Source: Clarireedia homoeocarpa (Eukaryota > Ascomycota > Leotiomycetes > Helotiales > Rutstroemiaceae). From it: DNA of 64,000 bases. The notes under the pieces were generated by a model that was not told the origin of the DNA, did no database searches, and saw nothing but the letters and a program-made list of their open reading frames with translations. Below, one piece after another: positions 45,913 to 57,045 of the stretch. How positions within the stretch are numbered: position 1 is the stretch's first letter; each line of letters starts with the position of its first letter. Position numbers and translations under genes: made by a program. Location: the NCBI GenBank assembly GCA_001465935.1, contig LNKV01000030.1:728866-792865 (forward strand). The letters are read 5' to 3'.

Positions 45913-46391
45913 AAATGAATACTATGACGTTCAGTTTAGGGTAGTGGGCCTATGCCCCACCTACCCCGCTACTAGTGGATCCAACAGTTAGCCTGAGTCG
46001 TGCACATGTAGCTGCATATAGCCAGCCCGGATGCCACTTCTGGCGATGTAATTTACCGCATGCGAAGCAAGGGAAGTTCAATATAATGTGACGAAACCAC
46101 CTTTGAAAGTGCTGAATGACCTTAGAATATTGAACTACCGAACTAACACTGGGTCCAGGAACCTTCTAGCACCTTGCTTAACACAATAACATTATGGGAA
46201 AATGTATAGCTTTTATGCTCCAAATCAATCTCGTTTTTTGGTATCTTATACCCAAATAGTATTAAATACTAGAAATGATATAGGACCCAGTGTTTGGTTT
46301 TATTCGGCCATCAACTAAAGTAAATTGCATTTAAAAACAAGGGGGTTTTCAGTGTCAGGGAGTTGGAAGAGGCTTATATAAGCATGATGAC
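45913..46391. other. Intergenic
   Basis: About 480 bp. A TATATAAG at 46375-46382 precedes the next possible frame. Otherwise nothing. Confidence 0.35.
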
Positions 46392-46796
46392 GTGACCTTT
46401 TCTAAGGGCTTGTTTATGTCGGTGCTAGGAGTTTATTTACGTTGGCGCTCTTGGAGTGCTAGGAGTAAGAGTACTGGAAGCGGGGGTATTGGGAGCAAGA
46501 GTACTGGCGTCGGCATAGTAGACGTAGAAGGGAACTTTGCGCAGCAAGAAGCCGTGAGGCTCGTAGTCGTCGATCGACCTATCTCTCCAGATGTGAAGAT
46601 TGCAGAGGGCAGCGGCCTCGAGGTTGGAAGAGTATTGGTTAATTACAGCGCGGCGGAAATAGCTATGATTAAGGGGGTTAGGAGTACGGAGATTCATGGG
46701 TTGTTGGGGTATACGGATAGTGAGTATATGGCTTTGAGAGAGAATATAAGCTTTTTGGAGAGAGGAAGCGGATATATAACGCCGGTTACTAGGTGA
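46392..46796 (+). CDS. Uncertain open frame, hypothetical
   Basis: A frame of up to 134 residues that begins with GTG; the first ATG in frame is about 24 bp in. The first 45 residues come from a repetitive stretch of G-S-K-S-T-G type. The rest (VVVDRPISPDVKI ... LRENISFLERG) has even composition and ends at a normal stop. A TATA-like TATATAAG sits just before it. I recognise no family, and the neighbourhood is full of relics. It could be a young gene, a fragment or chance. Confidence 0.25.
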   Translation: MTFSKGLFMSVLGVYLRWRSWSARSKSTGSGGIGSKSTGVGIVDVEGNFAQQEAVRLVVVDRPISPDVKIAEGSGLEVGRVLVNYSAAEIAMIKGVRSTEIHGLLGYTDSEYMALRENISFLERGSGYITPVTR

Positions 46797-47213
46797 TTGG
46801 GATCGCCTTTGGGAGTTTGAATTTGGAGTAGGCTGGATGAATGGAATGTATTTGAGGGACAGGGATACGATTTATATTGGGATATAAGATTAGCGATCTC
46901 AATACCCTAGATCTAAAGATTATAATACTTGGTTATAGTGAATAAGATGTTATTTCTATAATATAATAGACTTGAGATAAGTGTTTGATATAAGTTCAAT
47001 TACGAATATACTCTATGTCTACCGATCTACACACAATCGGCTTCCTATTATAATCCACGCTCTATCAACTGCTAGTATGTTCAGTGAAGCGAGGCACGTT
47101 CCCTGAAATACCACTGGATATAATTCAGAGATTAGCAAAAATTAGTACAATAGTATATCTAAATATCTCAACCGCCAGATCCCGCCCTAGTCCCTATAGT
47201 ACATAAACCGCCC
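46797..47213. other. Intergenic, AT-rich
   Basis: About 420 bp; nothing recognised. Confidence 0.4.
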
Positions 47214-47365
47214 TCACCTCTCCCTATCAGCCACAACCAAAACCCTCACCCCCTTACTATCCGGCGCCTGTTGCGTAACGAAATTAAGCCTATAAATATC
47301 CACATCCCTTCTTGTCGTCTCAAAGAGCTGGAAGTCAAACCGCTTGATCACCAGAGCCTAACCGC
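47214..47365 (-). pseudogene. C-terminal fragment of a cytochrome P450
   Basis: The minus strand ends with a frame reading ALVIKRFDFQLFETTRRDVD, then IYRLNFVTQQAPDSKGVRVL, then VVADRER and a stop. The order F-x-F-x-L-x-x-T-T-x-x-D-V, then a P-x-S-K-G-V-R-V end, is typical of the last beta strands of fungal P450s such as trichothecene- and related classes. Nothing P450-like remains upstream of about 47365, where the sequence changes toward the telomere-repeat/helicase block. It is therefore a broken end. Confidence 0.55.
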
Positions 47366-47610
47366 GAGGCCGGCGGCAGTTGAGCCCTACTACCAGGCGG
47401 TGAGCGTGTTCTGCCCACGCAAATCAAAAGCGGGCCCCGAACTGGGGGCCCTACTACCACCTCCCTACTACCAGTAGCCCGTGCGCACCCTCATTTCCGA
47501 CCTGTCTCGCAGGTATAAAGCTCTAAAGAAGTTCGCAGCATTGTGGCAGAGGTAATGTATATCTGTCTGCCAAGTTTGAGCGTCACTTATATATCTTTGC
47601 GTGAATCATA
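47366..47610. other. Junction sequence between the P450 end and the telomere repeats
   Basis: About 245 bp, GC-richer than its left neighbour, with ctactaccag repeated near 47388, 47449 and 47463. No gene recognised. It contains the presumed breakpoint. Confidence 0.35.
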
Positions 47611-47627
47611 CCCTAACCCTAACCCTA
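47611..47627 (+). repeat. Interstitial telomere repeat (CCCTAA)n
   Basis: CCCTAACCCTAACCCTA, nearly three units of the standard fungal telomere repeat, in the orientation of a left-hand chromosome end. It lies about 80-100 bp upstream of the first helicase relic. Confidence 0.8.
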
Positions 47628-47706
47628 GCTTCAAAAAGTTGGTTGAAGTTGAAGTGGAAGTTGAGTCGAGGGTGTTATACCTGGCTTAGTCATTCAGCCC
47701 TTCTTA

Positions 47707-50700
47707 GTGTTTTTCCCCCGGCCCCACTCCCCCTATTTTCTTAGCCAGCTAGCGATTAAATATAGTGGATTGGCTGGTGCATCATCCAACTTACCAAGTG
47801 CTCATCTGCCAAGTTCACGGGTATACGATCTCAAATCTACTTACTCACCTACGAGATCAGCACTCCGAGCTCCACCGCCAGGCGCGGAAGGTAATCGTGA
47901 GCGAGTACGCGGGGCTGGAACACAGCCCGCCACCTAATACCGACTTCGGTTGTGGGCCAGCTAATCCCATTCCTGCTGTCGATGGCCTTACAGTTCACAA
48001 TGGTTTTGCATGCGGAGCTTGTGAATTCTTGACGCCCAGCTGGAAGTGGTTCCGAGTACATTGGAACAAGGCCCACAAAGGGAGTATTGTTGCAGAAGGC
48101 AAGCAATGATCCAAGATTCGACTGCAGACCTTTTTCACCAACCCTAAGCCGGCCGTTCATTACTTTTGTGTGACAGCGCCGGAGCTGCAAGCCGATGCAG
48201 AGGCAGGAGCAGCCGATATAGCCAAGGCTAAGTACAACAGCCCATCTCAGCGCCAAGTGATCGATGATATCAAGGAACAGTGGGCATACGAGGAAAGGCA
48301 GCAGGAGGAGCTACTGAAGATCTTGGCCGATAGAGCCGACAAGTATAAGACCACCAGCTAGTTGAAGCGGAGCGGGTGGACAGCTTACATCCAGGAGCGA
48401 GACCTCGGTGAGCTCTACGCCTACGGCCGGATGCCGACGAAGAGCGAGTATAAGCTGCAACGATTGTGTACTACTACGGACCGGCTGTTCTTCGATCGCT
48501 GTATTAGTAGCTTGAAGCGTCTGCCGTTGATGACCCGGCTGCTTCTCGCGAGTCCGCACTCCCAGGACACATATTGCCGGCCTTTTGGCCCCTTATAAGA
48601 GAAGACAAGTATAGACCGGTATCTGATCTACTGGAAGCGGTTCTTGTGCTACTGCTTACGTCTCCGCTCGCTGGATGCGGCTACCTTGCTAGAGAAGCAT
48701 AGGTTCAGCTTCAGCGAAGCGCAAAGGGAGAGCCTTAAACAGCTGTGAGAGCACTTGTAGAATGCCGAATAGTCGGAAAATGCTTTGGAGAAGGAGCTGC
48801 TGTAAGTCTTAGTGGGCTTTTGGATATAGCGACTAGAGGTCGATCCGTTTGATAGTCCGCTCTAGCACTTTGTGAGTGTTTTAGAGATCGACGGCGAGAC
48901 AGAGCAGTTTCGGCTAGTGCACTTGTTTATTTATATACTAGTAGGGCTAGTGTATATAGAGCGAGTGTTATTGGCTAAGTGGGCGATTCCGACGTAGGAG
49001 CGTACTGCGATAGCGGATTTGGGCGAGCGATTTACTCGAGTCCGGGATACGTAGCTATACTAAGTAACTTACTCTCCTATAGGCTATATACTAAGCTTAC
49101 TGCTCTATAAGTATAAGATCGTGCAGGAAACCGGTAGCCGGCTTATAGTGTTATAGAGCAAGTAGAGCGAGTTAATATACTTTATAGGTAAGTCGATTCC
49201 GATAAACGATATCCAGTATATAGTAGTAAAGATAATCGCTGATACCGAAGACCTACTATAGGATACGCTGATGTTTAAAGAGGGCGAGGATATACAATTT
49301 ACGATTCTATTAGTGTATATCGAGGATGATCTGATACAGATATAGTATAAATAGTCTTTTATTTATAGTAATAGGCTTGTAGAGAAGGAAGTAGAGATAC
49401 TAAAGGATTTGGTTCATAAGTAGTATATACCGGAGTTCTTCGACTATCGGGGTTAATAGAAGTAGATATATATTTAGAAATACCTAAAGCGGATATAAGA
49501 GTTTGAAGAGCTGCTATTGCTGCTAGTGCACTTTACCGGGGGCCAGCCGAGCTGTAGGGAAGAGATCATAAAGCTGTATCTCGTTAATAGTATCAACCGG
49601 GACCGCAATATCTTTATCATCGATAGGGAAGTGATACTAGTTATATAGTATCACAAGTCCTTAGTATACTTCGACTCTCCCAAAGTTATCCCTCGCTTCT
49701 TGCTGGCGCGGGTAGGGCAGCTGATAGCGATATACATAGTGTACATTCGCCCCTTGACTGACCGCTGGGAGGCAGATCGCTGGGCCTCGTACGACCGGAT
49801 GAGCCCGCCCAGCGATTTCATCTGGCACAGAGAGACCGGGCTGTGGGAGAGCAGTCGCATGTCGCGCGCGATAGCCAAGAAGACCGAGCACTATATAGGC
49901 CAGCGGATCACGCTGCGGAACTGGCGACACATTACTATCGCCATCAGCAAGAAGCTTGCGCGCGAGCAGGGGGTAGCTCGGGCTGACTTTGCGGACGCGG
50001 ATAAGGCTGACTATACCGAGCACTACAAGACTCCGAAGGACTTGGCCGCCAGCTACACGAGCCGAACCGCCGCCAACTACTGGGTGACTATTGATATAGT
50101 CAAGCGGCTGACAGCTGACTCGCTGGAGATCTTTGGGTAGGTCAGCCAGCGGTAGCATCGGTTCCTGCAGCTCGATAAGCTTGCACCCGCGCCTGCGCCA
50201 TCCTCCCCACTTTCCCTCACGCGCAAACGCCCTGCGGACGACGACAAGCGCGAGCGGACCCCGGCGAAGCGGCCAAAGGTGCTACCTCCGGAGCGGCCCG
50301 ACCTGGATGCGGGGCAGGACCAGTTTATTTTGAAGCGCTTCGCGCTGTGCTGCAGGACGATTATGCGCAGTTCCGCACACCTCAGCAGGAAGAGGTGGTA
50401 CGGCTTGCAGCAGCTAAGCAGACTCCGCTGGTAGCCGTCCTGCCCGTTGGTAGCGGGAAGAGCCTGGCCTTTATAGTACCCGCAATACTGCCAGGCGCCG
50501 GTATAGCAGTAGTAGTAGCCCCCTTTGCTGAGCTGAAGCAGCAGCTGGTTACTCGTTGCCGCGACGCTGGGCTGGATTGCAAGCCCTAGCCGGAAGTACG
50601 GGATTCCTAGCTGTGGGTAGTACTCGTGTCCGCCGAAGCTGGTTCGAGTAACGACTTCCTGTAGTAGGCCGCCGCGCTGAGCGTCTAAGGGTGGCTGGAC

Positions 50701-52020
50701 TAGGTAGTTATCGACGAGTGTTACTTGATCTTCACTACGGCGGATAAGTACCGCCGGAAGTTGCACAGGCTGGTGCTTCTCCGCACCCTGGGCTGTCCGT
50801 TTGTGTTCCTCACAGGCACGCTGCCCCCCTTACGCCAGCGGGAGTTCGAGGAGGCGATGCAGCTGTAGAATCCGCTCTATATTCGCGCGTCGAGCCACCG
50901 GGTCAACGTGCAGTACTCGGTGCGGCAAGTGCGGAATAGGCGCGGGCCGATAGAGGTCAAGCGGCTGGTGGATGCGCGGCTGGGCAGCTTGGCGCCGGGG
51001 GAAAAGGGGGTGATCTACTGCATCAGCTATGTCAAGTGCCGGGTGCTTGCACAGCGGCTGGGGTGTCACTACTACCACGGGAATCCCCAGGACGGCCAGG
51101 CTCACTTTCTCGCTCAGTGGAGGCGGGTTTCCAGGCCTGGGTTCACGGGCAGACGCCGTACATCGTGGCCACTGCAGCGCTCGGGATAGGGATTGACGTC
51201 GCTGGGATCACGCACGTTATCCACCTCGAGGCGCCGTATAGCATCATTGACTACGCGTAGGAAACCGGGCGTGCAGGATAAGCAGGGGAGCGGGTTGTTG
51301 CCGAGATCATCGTTGAAGATAGGGACTGGCCGGTGGAAGATGCGGCAAAGGACAGCTGCCTCGAGCTGAAAAGGCGCGAAGTGAACAGCTTGATCCGGAC
51401 CCCGGGGTGTCGGTATAGTATTCTCGGCCGGTATTTAGATAGCGATCTCCGGGACTGCAAGGGCATCGATACAGTTTTGTGCGACAATTGTCAGCAGAAG
51501 GAACAGCGCTGGAAAAGCGAGCTCACATCGCAAGAGCTGATCATATCGCGGGCGTACGGACGAAAAGCAGCGTGCGGGTTGGAACGGATCGAGGCCGCGC
51601 TCGAGGAGGTAGCAGAGCTTGGGTCATGGGGATGCCGGGTCTGCTGGGTGTTCTAGGGCACACACGGGGCACATGGGCACAAGTGGGGGGAGTGCTCCGA
51701 GTCGAACGAGGGTCTCGTCTTCGCCAGCTGCATAGCGTTCCAGCGGCGGCTCGACTACCAGCGGGATAGTCAGGCGCGGTTCTTAAGCTACTTCTACCGC
51801 TACGTGTCGTAGGCGCTCTGCATCGATAGCTTCGCGTCCAAGGGCGCCCAGTACCGGTGGAAGCACATAGTGGTTCCGGTGGCACTCGCGGCGGCGACCG
51901 AGGCTGCGCTGTGGGAGCAGGTGCAAGGGCTCACAGGGCAGACGCTGACCAGGAGGATCAGTATACGGGTTGGTTCGAGCGGAAGCACAGCAAGCTAGTC
52001 TTCGGGCAGGAGATGACAAA
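47707..52020 (+). pseudogene. Telomere-linked-helicase-like gene, relic 1 (OrsD zinc finger - recombinase-like core - RecQ helicase)
   Basis: One frame covers 47765 to about 50140 without shifts. It then moves near 50330 and again near 51110, so damage is mostly stops. The N-terminus holds C-H and C2H2-type fingers of the OrsD kind: LICQVHGYTISNLLTHLRD, then NGFACGACEF with H-x4-H after it. The central domain has GGQPSCREEI (49538-), YHKS, RNWRHITIAIS (49916-) and DLAASYTSRTAANYW (50042-50083). The helicase part has PVGSGKSLAF (Walker A), VVIDECYLIF (motif II), LTGTLPP, and VATAALGIGIDVAGITHVI. A motif VI follows that reads DYA, TAG, ETGRAG. A Cys-bearing tail ends near WFERKHSKLVFGQEM. The architecture matches fungal subtelomeric RecQ-like genes (TLH). 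Stops are mainly TAG, several where Gln is expected. The 48.6-49.5 kb part is the most decayed. Confidence 0.8.
49530..50085 (+). other. Recombinase-like core in relic 1 (degraded)
   Basis: Three boxes resemble a tyrosine-recombinase active site. Box I is GGQPSCREEI, where TGT at 49553 stands in the position held by Arg (CGT) in relic 2, a single C-to-T change. YHKS supplies a Lys. RNWRH at 49916-49930 fits the R/H-x-x-R-H box. In box III, AGC-TAC at 50051-50056 stands where relic 2 has Gly-His, again two transitions, followed by Tyr at 50078. The His-to-Tyr spacing here is eight, one less than in relic 2, with Trp in the ninth place. Confidence 0.5.
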
Positions 52021-52147
52021 TATCAATTTAATAGTTCTATATACATTATTGGAGAACATAAATACTCATGTATAACGATATCATACGCACGAGCACAAAT
52101 TAGTATTTCACGCGGCTAGATTAAAAGTAACTTATATTATGCATATA

Positions 52148-52316
52148 ACGTACGACCCACCTAATGAATCACCCCAAACAAATGAATCACCAAAATACAC
52201 CAATTATCAACTTATATAACTAGTTATTAAAATATTAATTTATATATCGTTGGGATTTTTGATATATTTGGGGTGATTCATTTGTCTGGGGTGATTCATT
52301 AGATAGGGTCATACGT
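52148..52316. mobile_element. Foldback MITE between the two helicase relics
   Basis: Long imperfect inverted arms of about 45 bp begin ACGTACGACCC at 52148 and end GGGTCATACGT at 52316. TA lies on both outer sides (52146-52147 and 52317-52318). Each arm carries aatgaatcacc twice. The loop is AT-rich and non-coding. TA duplication again points to Tc1/mariner-type mobilisation. Confidence 0.6.
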
Positions 52317-52318
52317 TA

Positions 52319-52850
52319 CCACATCAAAAACTTTTCATATTTTGGCTAGTGATCCCATCAAAATATAGAATTCTTTCAATATAGGATAAACTAGATAAAA
52401 CTTACATGATGGTACTCACCTGGATTTCAAGATTCCGAATCTCTAACCCATTAAAATAGCATCTGGCGACTCGATCCCCGTTGTCCGTTTGTTCATAGCC
52501 CGTCGAGGTGGGTTGATACAAAGGATTGAAATAATAGGTGGAATTTGGATGAGGTTCACCAAAGCATATCAAGTGATAGCGAAATTGGACCGTGCATCAT
52601 AGGATTAGGTAAGGAACCCCGCAATTGGAATTCGACCACCACCCAAATAAACCCGGGTAAGTGATAATAAAGTATAAATCCCAAGATAGATAAGAAGACA
52701 AGAAGGAACGAATCCAAATATTGAGAAAATTAAATATAAAAGAGGGTTAAACCCCAGTTAGAATTAGAGAAGAAAAGTTCAAATTATTTATTCATTTATT
52801 CTATCAGTGAATTATCAACCCAATAACCAACCAATCAAGTAAGTTATACC
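52319..52850. other. Spacer upstream of relic 2
   Basis: About 530 bp, AT-rich, with no gene. It may contain the leader or the 5' end of the second element. Confidence 0.35.
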
Positions 52851-53939
52851 CCCAATTATATCAACAACCCCCCGAATTTTGATCCCAATAGCGGACCGAT
52901 TTTTATCAAATTGGATATATACCCGATCATATATTGTCAAGTGTGTAAATGTGCAGTATGGCTATCCGAAATCCAACGATATTTAAAGGATAAATATTAT
53001 AGTATTCTAGGGAAAGAAGCAAAGCAGATTCAGGAAGAAGTAAGAGAATAGCCCAGGATTATCTATACTATCGACCAGTTGCAAGTACTCCAATGGATAT
53101 CCAAGCCCATTCCCGAGTTGGAGATATATCGCGATGGATTTATATGTTAAGTAGAAGGGAGCGATTGTCGAGTGGTAGGACGAGGAGAGGCTAGTATTCG
53201 TCGATATTTAAGTCGAGAGCATCCCGGGGTACAAGGGAGAAGAGGAAGACCCGGAGTAGGAGCAGTAGATATCACCAAATCCCAGCTATGGAAAGCAGTA
53301 GTATGTCAACGATTTTTCGGTAGTCGAGCCGGATCGAATTATTTCGTTGTAGAGGAACTAGATAAGGGGTAGGAAGCTATCATCTCTGCATCCAGCGATC
53401 GTATCGAGGAAGTACGATAAGCATTAATCCGACGACAAGCTATCGTAGCAGCAAAGGCCTGTATTATTCAAGAAGGTGAGCCGGATAAAGCCAATCCATA
53501 GTTAGACCGTGCCGGGTGGGCGCGTTATTTGCAAAAGATCGACTATGATAAATTGAGTGAGGCGATCTGTGAACCCGATGCAAAAAAGGAGCCCGTCGCC
53601 GCTAAGATATAGGAAACGATAGGTGAATTGTTTAGTGTTTATCAAGAGACTGTCGCAACCCGGGTTGGACATTTTGTCCGGATGGAAGTGGTTCGTGTAG
53701 AAGTAGCACAGACGAAATATCACCTATTGATGCTATATATAGATACGAAAGCTATCAAAAGTTATAATCACTTATGGAAACAGATCATAATATTCATTTT
53801 ACGGACCCAATAACTATATGATTGGGTAAGTCCCAAGTATAAGATAGATTCTCACGAGCGAACTGTATTTGAAGGATTATATCATGCTATTATCCGCGAA
53901 GTGAGGAAAGGTAAGGAGAGAAGGGAGAGAAGGAAGGAT

Positions 53940-54090
53940 AGGAGTGAGGATAGAAGTGAGGATAGGAGTGAGGATGGAAGGGAGGATAGAAGCGACGATG
54001 AAGGTGAGGATAGAAGCGAGGATAGGGGCGAGGATGGGAGTGAGGATGGAAACGATGATAGGAGTAAGGATAGGAGTGAGGATGGAAGTG
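53940..54090. repeat. 12-bp tandem repeats encoding D/E-R-S-E-D runs
   Basis: About a dozen copies of gaggataggagt-type units inside relic 2, giving repeated EDRS/EDGS tetrapeptides. Confidence 0.8.
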
Positions 54091-54930
54091 AAAATAAGAA
54101 TAGCGAGATCAATGAAACCGGTCAAGTACAAGAAATCCATCGGAAGATGTTGCAATTTTGTTTGACTATGTTACGACGACGAATGAATACGACCGAGTAT
54201 GACAGTATGTTGGTATGTGTATTAGCGGTACTAGGGGTGGGCGAGGAAGGGTGGAAAGGTCTATTTAATTATCCGCCGATTTTATCCGCCATCATCAAGC
54301 TTGTACGATTTATGGTAGTACAACAGGCATGGCAAATAGCCCGTAGTAGGGAGGAGGAGGGGGAGGAAGAGGGGCCCGGATGTGCTATATTGGTGAAGAG
54401 GATAATGGATACATTCATGATCAAGGGCACTTATACCGCGATGGATTGGATGTTGGATTTACGTACGTACGGATTGAAGATTCATTATAATACCACCGGG
54501 CAGGGCCATGTAGAGTGGGTAGGGGAACAGATTCGGTTCAAGAAGATTGAATTTACTATGCAGCAATTGAAAGTGACGGTAGGCGAACGGGTACGAGAAG
54601 CACGAGAGGTATTGGTGCGTAAGGTATTGGGGATTAAGCGGGAGCAGGAGTTACCCCGCATTCCGTGGGCGCATATTCGCGATGATCCCACCCGTAGCAC
54701 ACGGGCGTGGAATTTCGTACGGGATGAGCGGAACTCATGGCCGGTCGATGGCGATTGGTGGTTGCTTGACCGGTGGGCCCAAGGCCAGAAGCAACAGGCG
54801 TTGTTGAAGGACACGCAACAGGGACGAGGGCGAGGGCGAGGCGGGGGGATATGGGATAAGCGAGGGATTGAGCAGTGGATCCGGGTGGTAGTGGAATTGC
54901 GGGAGAAGTTATTATTTTTGATGGATATCA

Positions 54931-55464
54931 CCGGCGGACAGCCCGCGCGTGGACCCGAGATTTTGAGTATTCGATATGCCAACACGACGAATGGCGAGCA
55001 TCGCAATATATTTATCGAGGATGGCATGGTGATGTTCGTCACCCGATATCACAAGGGATACGCCGTATAGGGGGATGTGAAGATCATCTATCGATATTTA
55101 CCACGCGCGGTGGGGGAGGTGTTGGTGTATTATTTATGGTTGGTGGTCCCATTGCAGCAGCGATTGCAGGCGGAGTTGCAGGCGAAGGAGACGTGGTCGG
55201 ATTATATGTGGCCCAAGCACGACGAGGAGAAGTAGTGGAACCCGGTCCGGATGGCAAGCGTGTTGAAACGCGAGTCAGATACTGTGCAGCGGCGGCGTCG
55301 GGTTGGCCGCATGGCGTGAGATTGCCATTGCCATCAGTCGCAAATATATGCGGGGTGCCCAGCGATTTGCCCATGATGACGACGACGAGGATGGCGACGG
55401 GGAGGAAGATACCATTGAGGATTTGCAAGCGGGGCACGGGTCGCATGTGGCCGGGATGATTTAC
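54931..55464 (+). other. Tyrosine-recombinase-like core in relic 2
   Basis: Boxes in order: GGQPARGPEILSIRY with Arg at 54948-54950; YHKG with Lys at 55053-55055; AAWREIAIAIS with Arg at 55315-55317; QAGHGSHVAGMIYARG with His at 55435-55437 and Tyr at 55462-55464. His and Tyr are nine residues apart, the spacing in XerC/XerD-type recombinases. The set R ... K ... R ... H ... Tyr matches the catalytic layout of that superfamily. The frameshift near 55270 lies between boxes I and II. This is motif reading only. Confidence 0.6.
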
Positions 55465-56718
55465 GCGCGAGGTATCCGGGAGAAGGATGGGGAGGTGATG
55501 CACAAGAAAGCGTTGTTTCGCCAGGCGAGCGAGATATGGCATGAATTTTTGGGGTTGGGCGGGGTGCAGCAGGGGCAGGAGGAGGGGCAGACGAAGGAGC
55601 AGGAGATGATCCGAGCAAGAAAAAGACCCAGGCCGAGCGAGGATGACCAGGAATCCGGATCGTATCGGCGATGGAAACACGCCCGCGGGGTCGATTTGCG
55701 GGAGAAGTTGCAGGAGATGATGGGGGTCAGGAGTGAATTTCGCGGGGTGCAAGAGGAGATGATTCGGGTGATTTTAGATGCGACGCTACGGGTATTGGTG
55801 GTGATGAGCACTGGCGGCGGCAAGAGTTTGTTGTTTATGATGCCTGTGTGGGTGCAGCGGCATGGGATGAGTGTTGTGGTAGTCCTATTGATTGGATTGC
55901 GGTAGGATATGTTGCGACGATGCCAAGAATTGGGGATTGAGTGTGATGAGTGGAAAGCGGGTCAGGTATCGCCCGAGGGCCAGATAGTTTTCGTGACGCC
56001 CGAGGCCGTATTCAGCGATGGGTTTTGGACATTTATCAACCGGATGAAGAGCGATGGCCGTTTGGATCGGATTATCATTAACGAATGCTATGTTATATTG
56101 AACGAGCAATATCATTTCCGGCCGAAGTTGCAGCGTTTGGGGGAGTTGAATCGGGCGGGGGTCCAGGTGATGATGTTGACGGCGACGTTGCCCCTGTATT
56201 ACGAGGACCGATTTTTCGCCTGGATGTGGGTGAGGCGGGAGCAGGTGTGGATATATCGTACTGCTACCAGTCGCCGCAATATCGCATATTGAAAAGTGCG
56301 GCGGGCAGTAGTGTGAGGGGCAGGGAGAGGTAGGTATCGAACGGCGGAAGAACGACAAAGGGAGACGGTAGTATTTTTGGAAGGGCAAGTTCGCGAGGTG
56401 TGTACATAGGGAGGGGTGATGGTGGTGTACAGTAATGGGGTGGTACAGGCGCAGCGGGTAGCCGATGAGTTGGGGTGCGAGGCGTATTATCATGCGGCGA
56501 CCGACAAAGCCGAGATTTTGACGGCGATTGTCGAGGGTACACAATCGGTAGTCGTTGCAACTAGTACATTTGGGATGGGTATTGATGTGGCCAACATTCG
56601 GGTGATTGTGTATTTGGATCGACCGCGATCATTGATCGAGTATGGGTAGGAGAGTGGGCGGGCCGGACGGGATAGATTGAAGAGTACTGTATAGTTGATG
56701 GATCACGAGCCCCCCCAT

Positions 56719-56774
56719 GGGAAGGGGAAGGGGAAGGGGAAGGAGGAGGAGGAGGAGGAGGAAGAGGAGGAGGA
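56719..56774. repeat. Purine run (GGGGAA)n/(GGA)n
   Basis: GGGGAA units pass into GAG/GGA triplets, encoding a K-G-K-G then poly-Glu stretch just after helicase motif VI of relic 2. Confidence 0.75.
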
Positions 56775-56950
56775 ATTATCAGCATGGGAGCAGGAGGAGA
56801 AAGCGTAGGTCGACCGATTGACGGAAGGAGGATATATACGAGTGGTGATGGATCAGTATTTGGATGGTCGACAAGATCGCACCAGTTGCGAAGAAGGGGA
56901 GGAGAGGTGTGATTTTTGCCGATATGGATTGAGGGGTTTGGTAGGTGAGA

Positions 56951-57045
56951 ATCGAGTGGAAGATCGAGTGGAAGATCGAGTGGAAGATCGAGTGGAAGAT
57001 GGAGTGGAAGATGGAGTCGAAGATCGAGTCGAAGACCAAGTAGAG
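56951..57045. repeat. 12-bp tandem repeats encoding V-E-D-R runs
   Basis: About eight copies of agatcgagtgga-type units in the C-terminal part of relic 2, encoding repeated RVED tetrapeptides. Confidence 0.8.

Noticed and set aside
45620..45991. Frame encoding repeated ASQARPTGF-type peptide
   Set aside because: A by-product of the 22-bp minisatellite; the unit is not a multiple of three, so the repeats shift frame.
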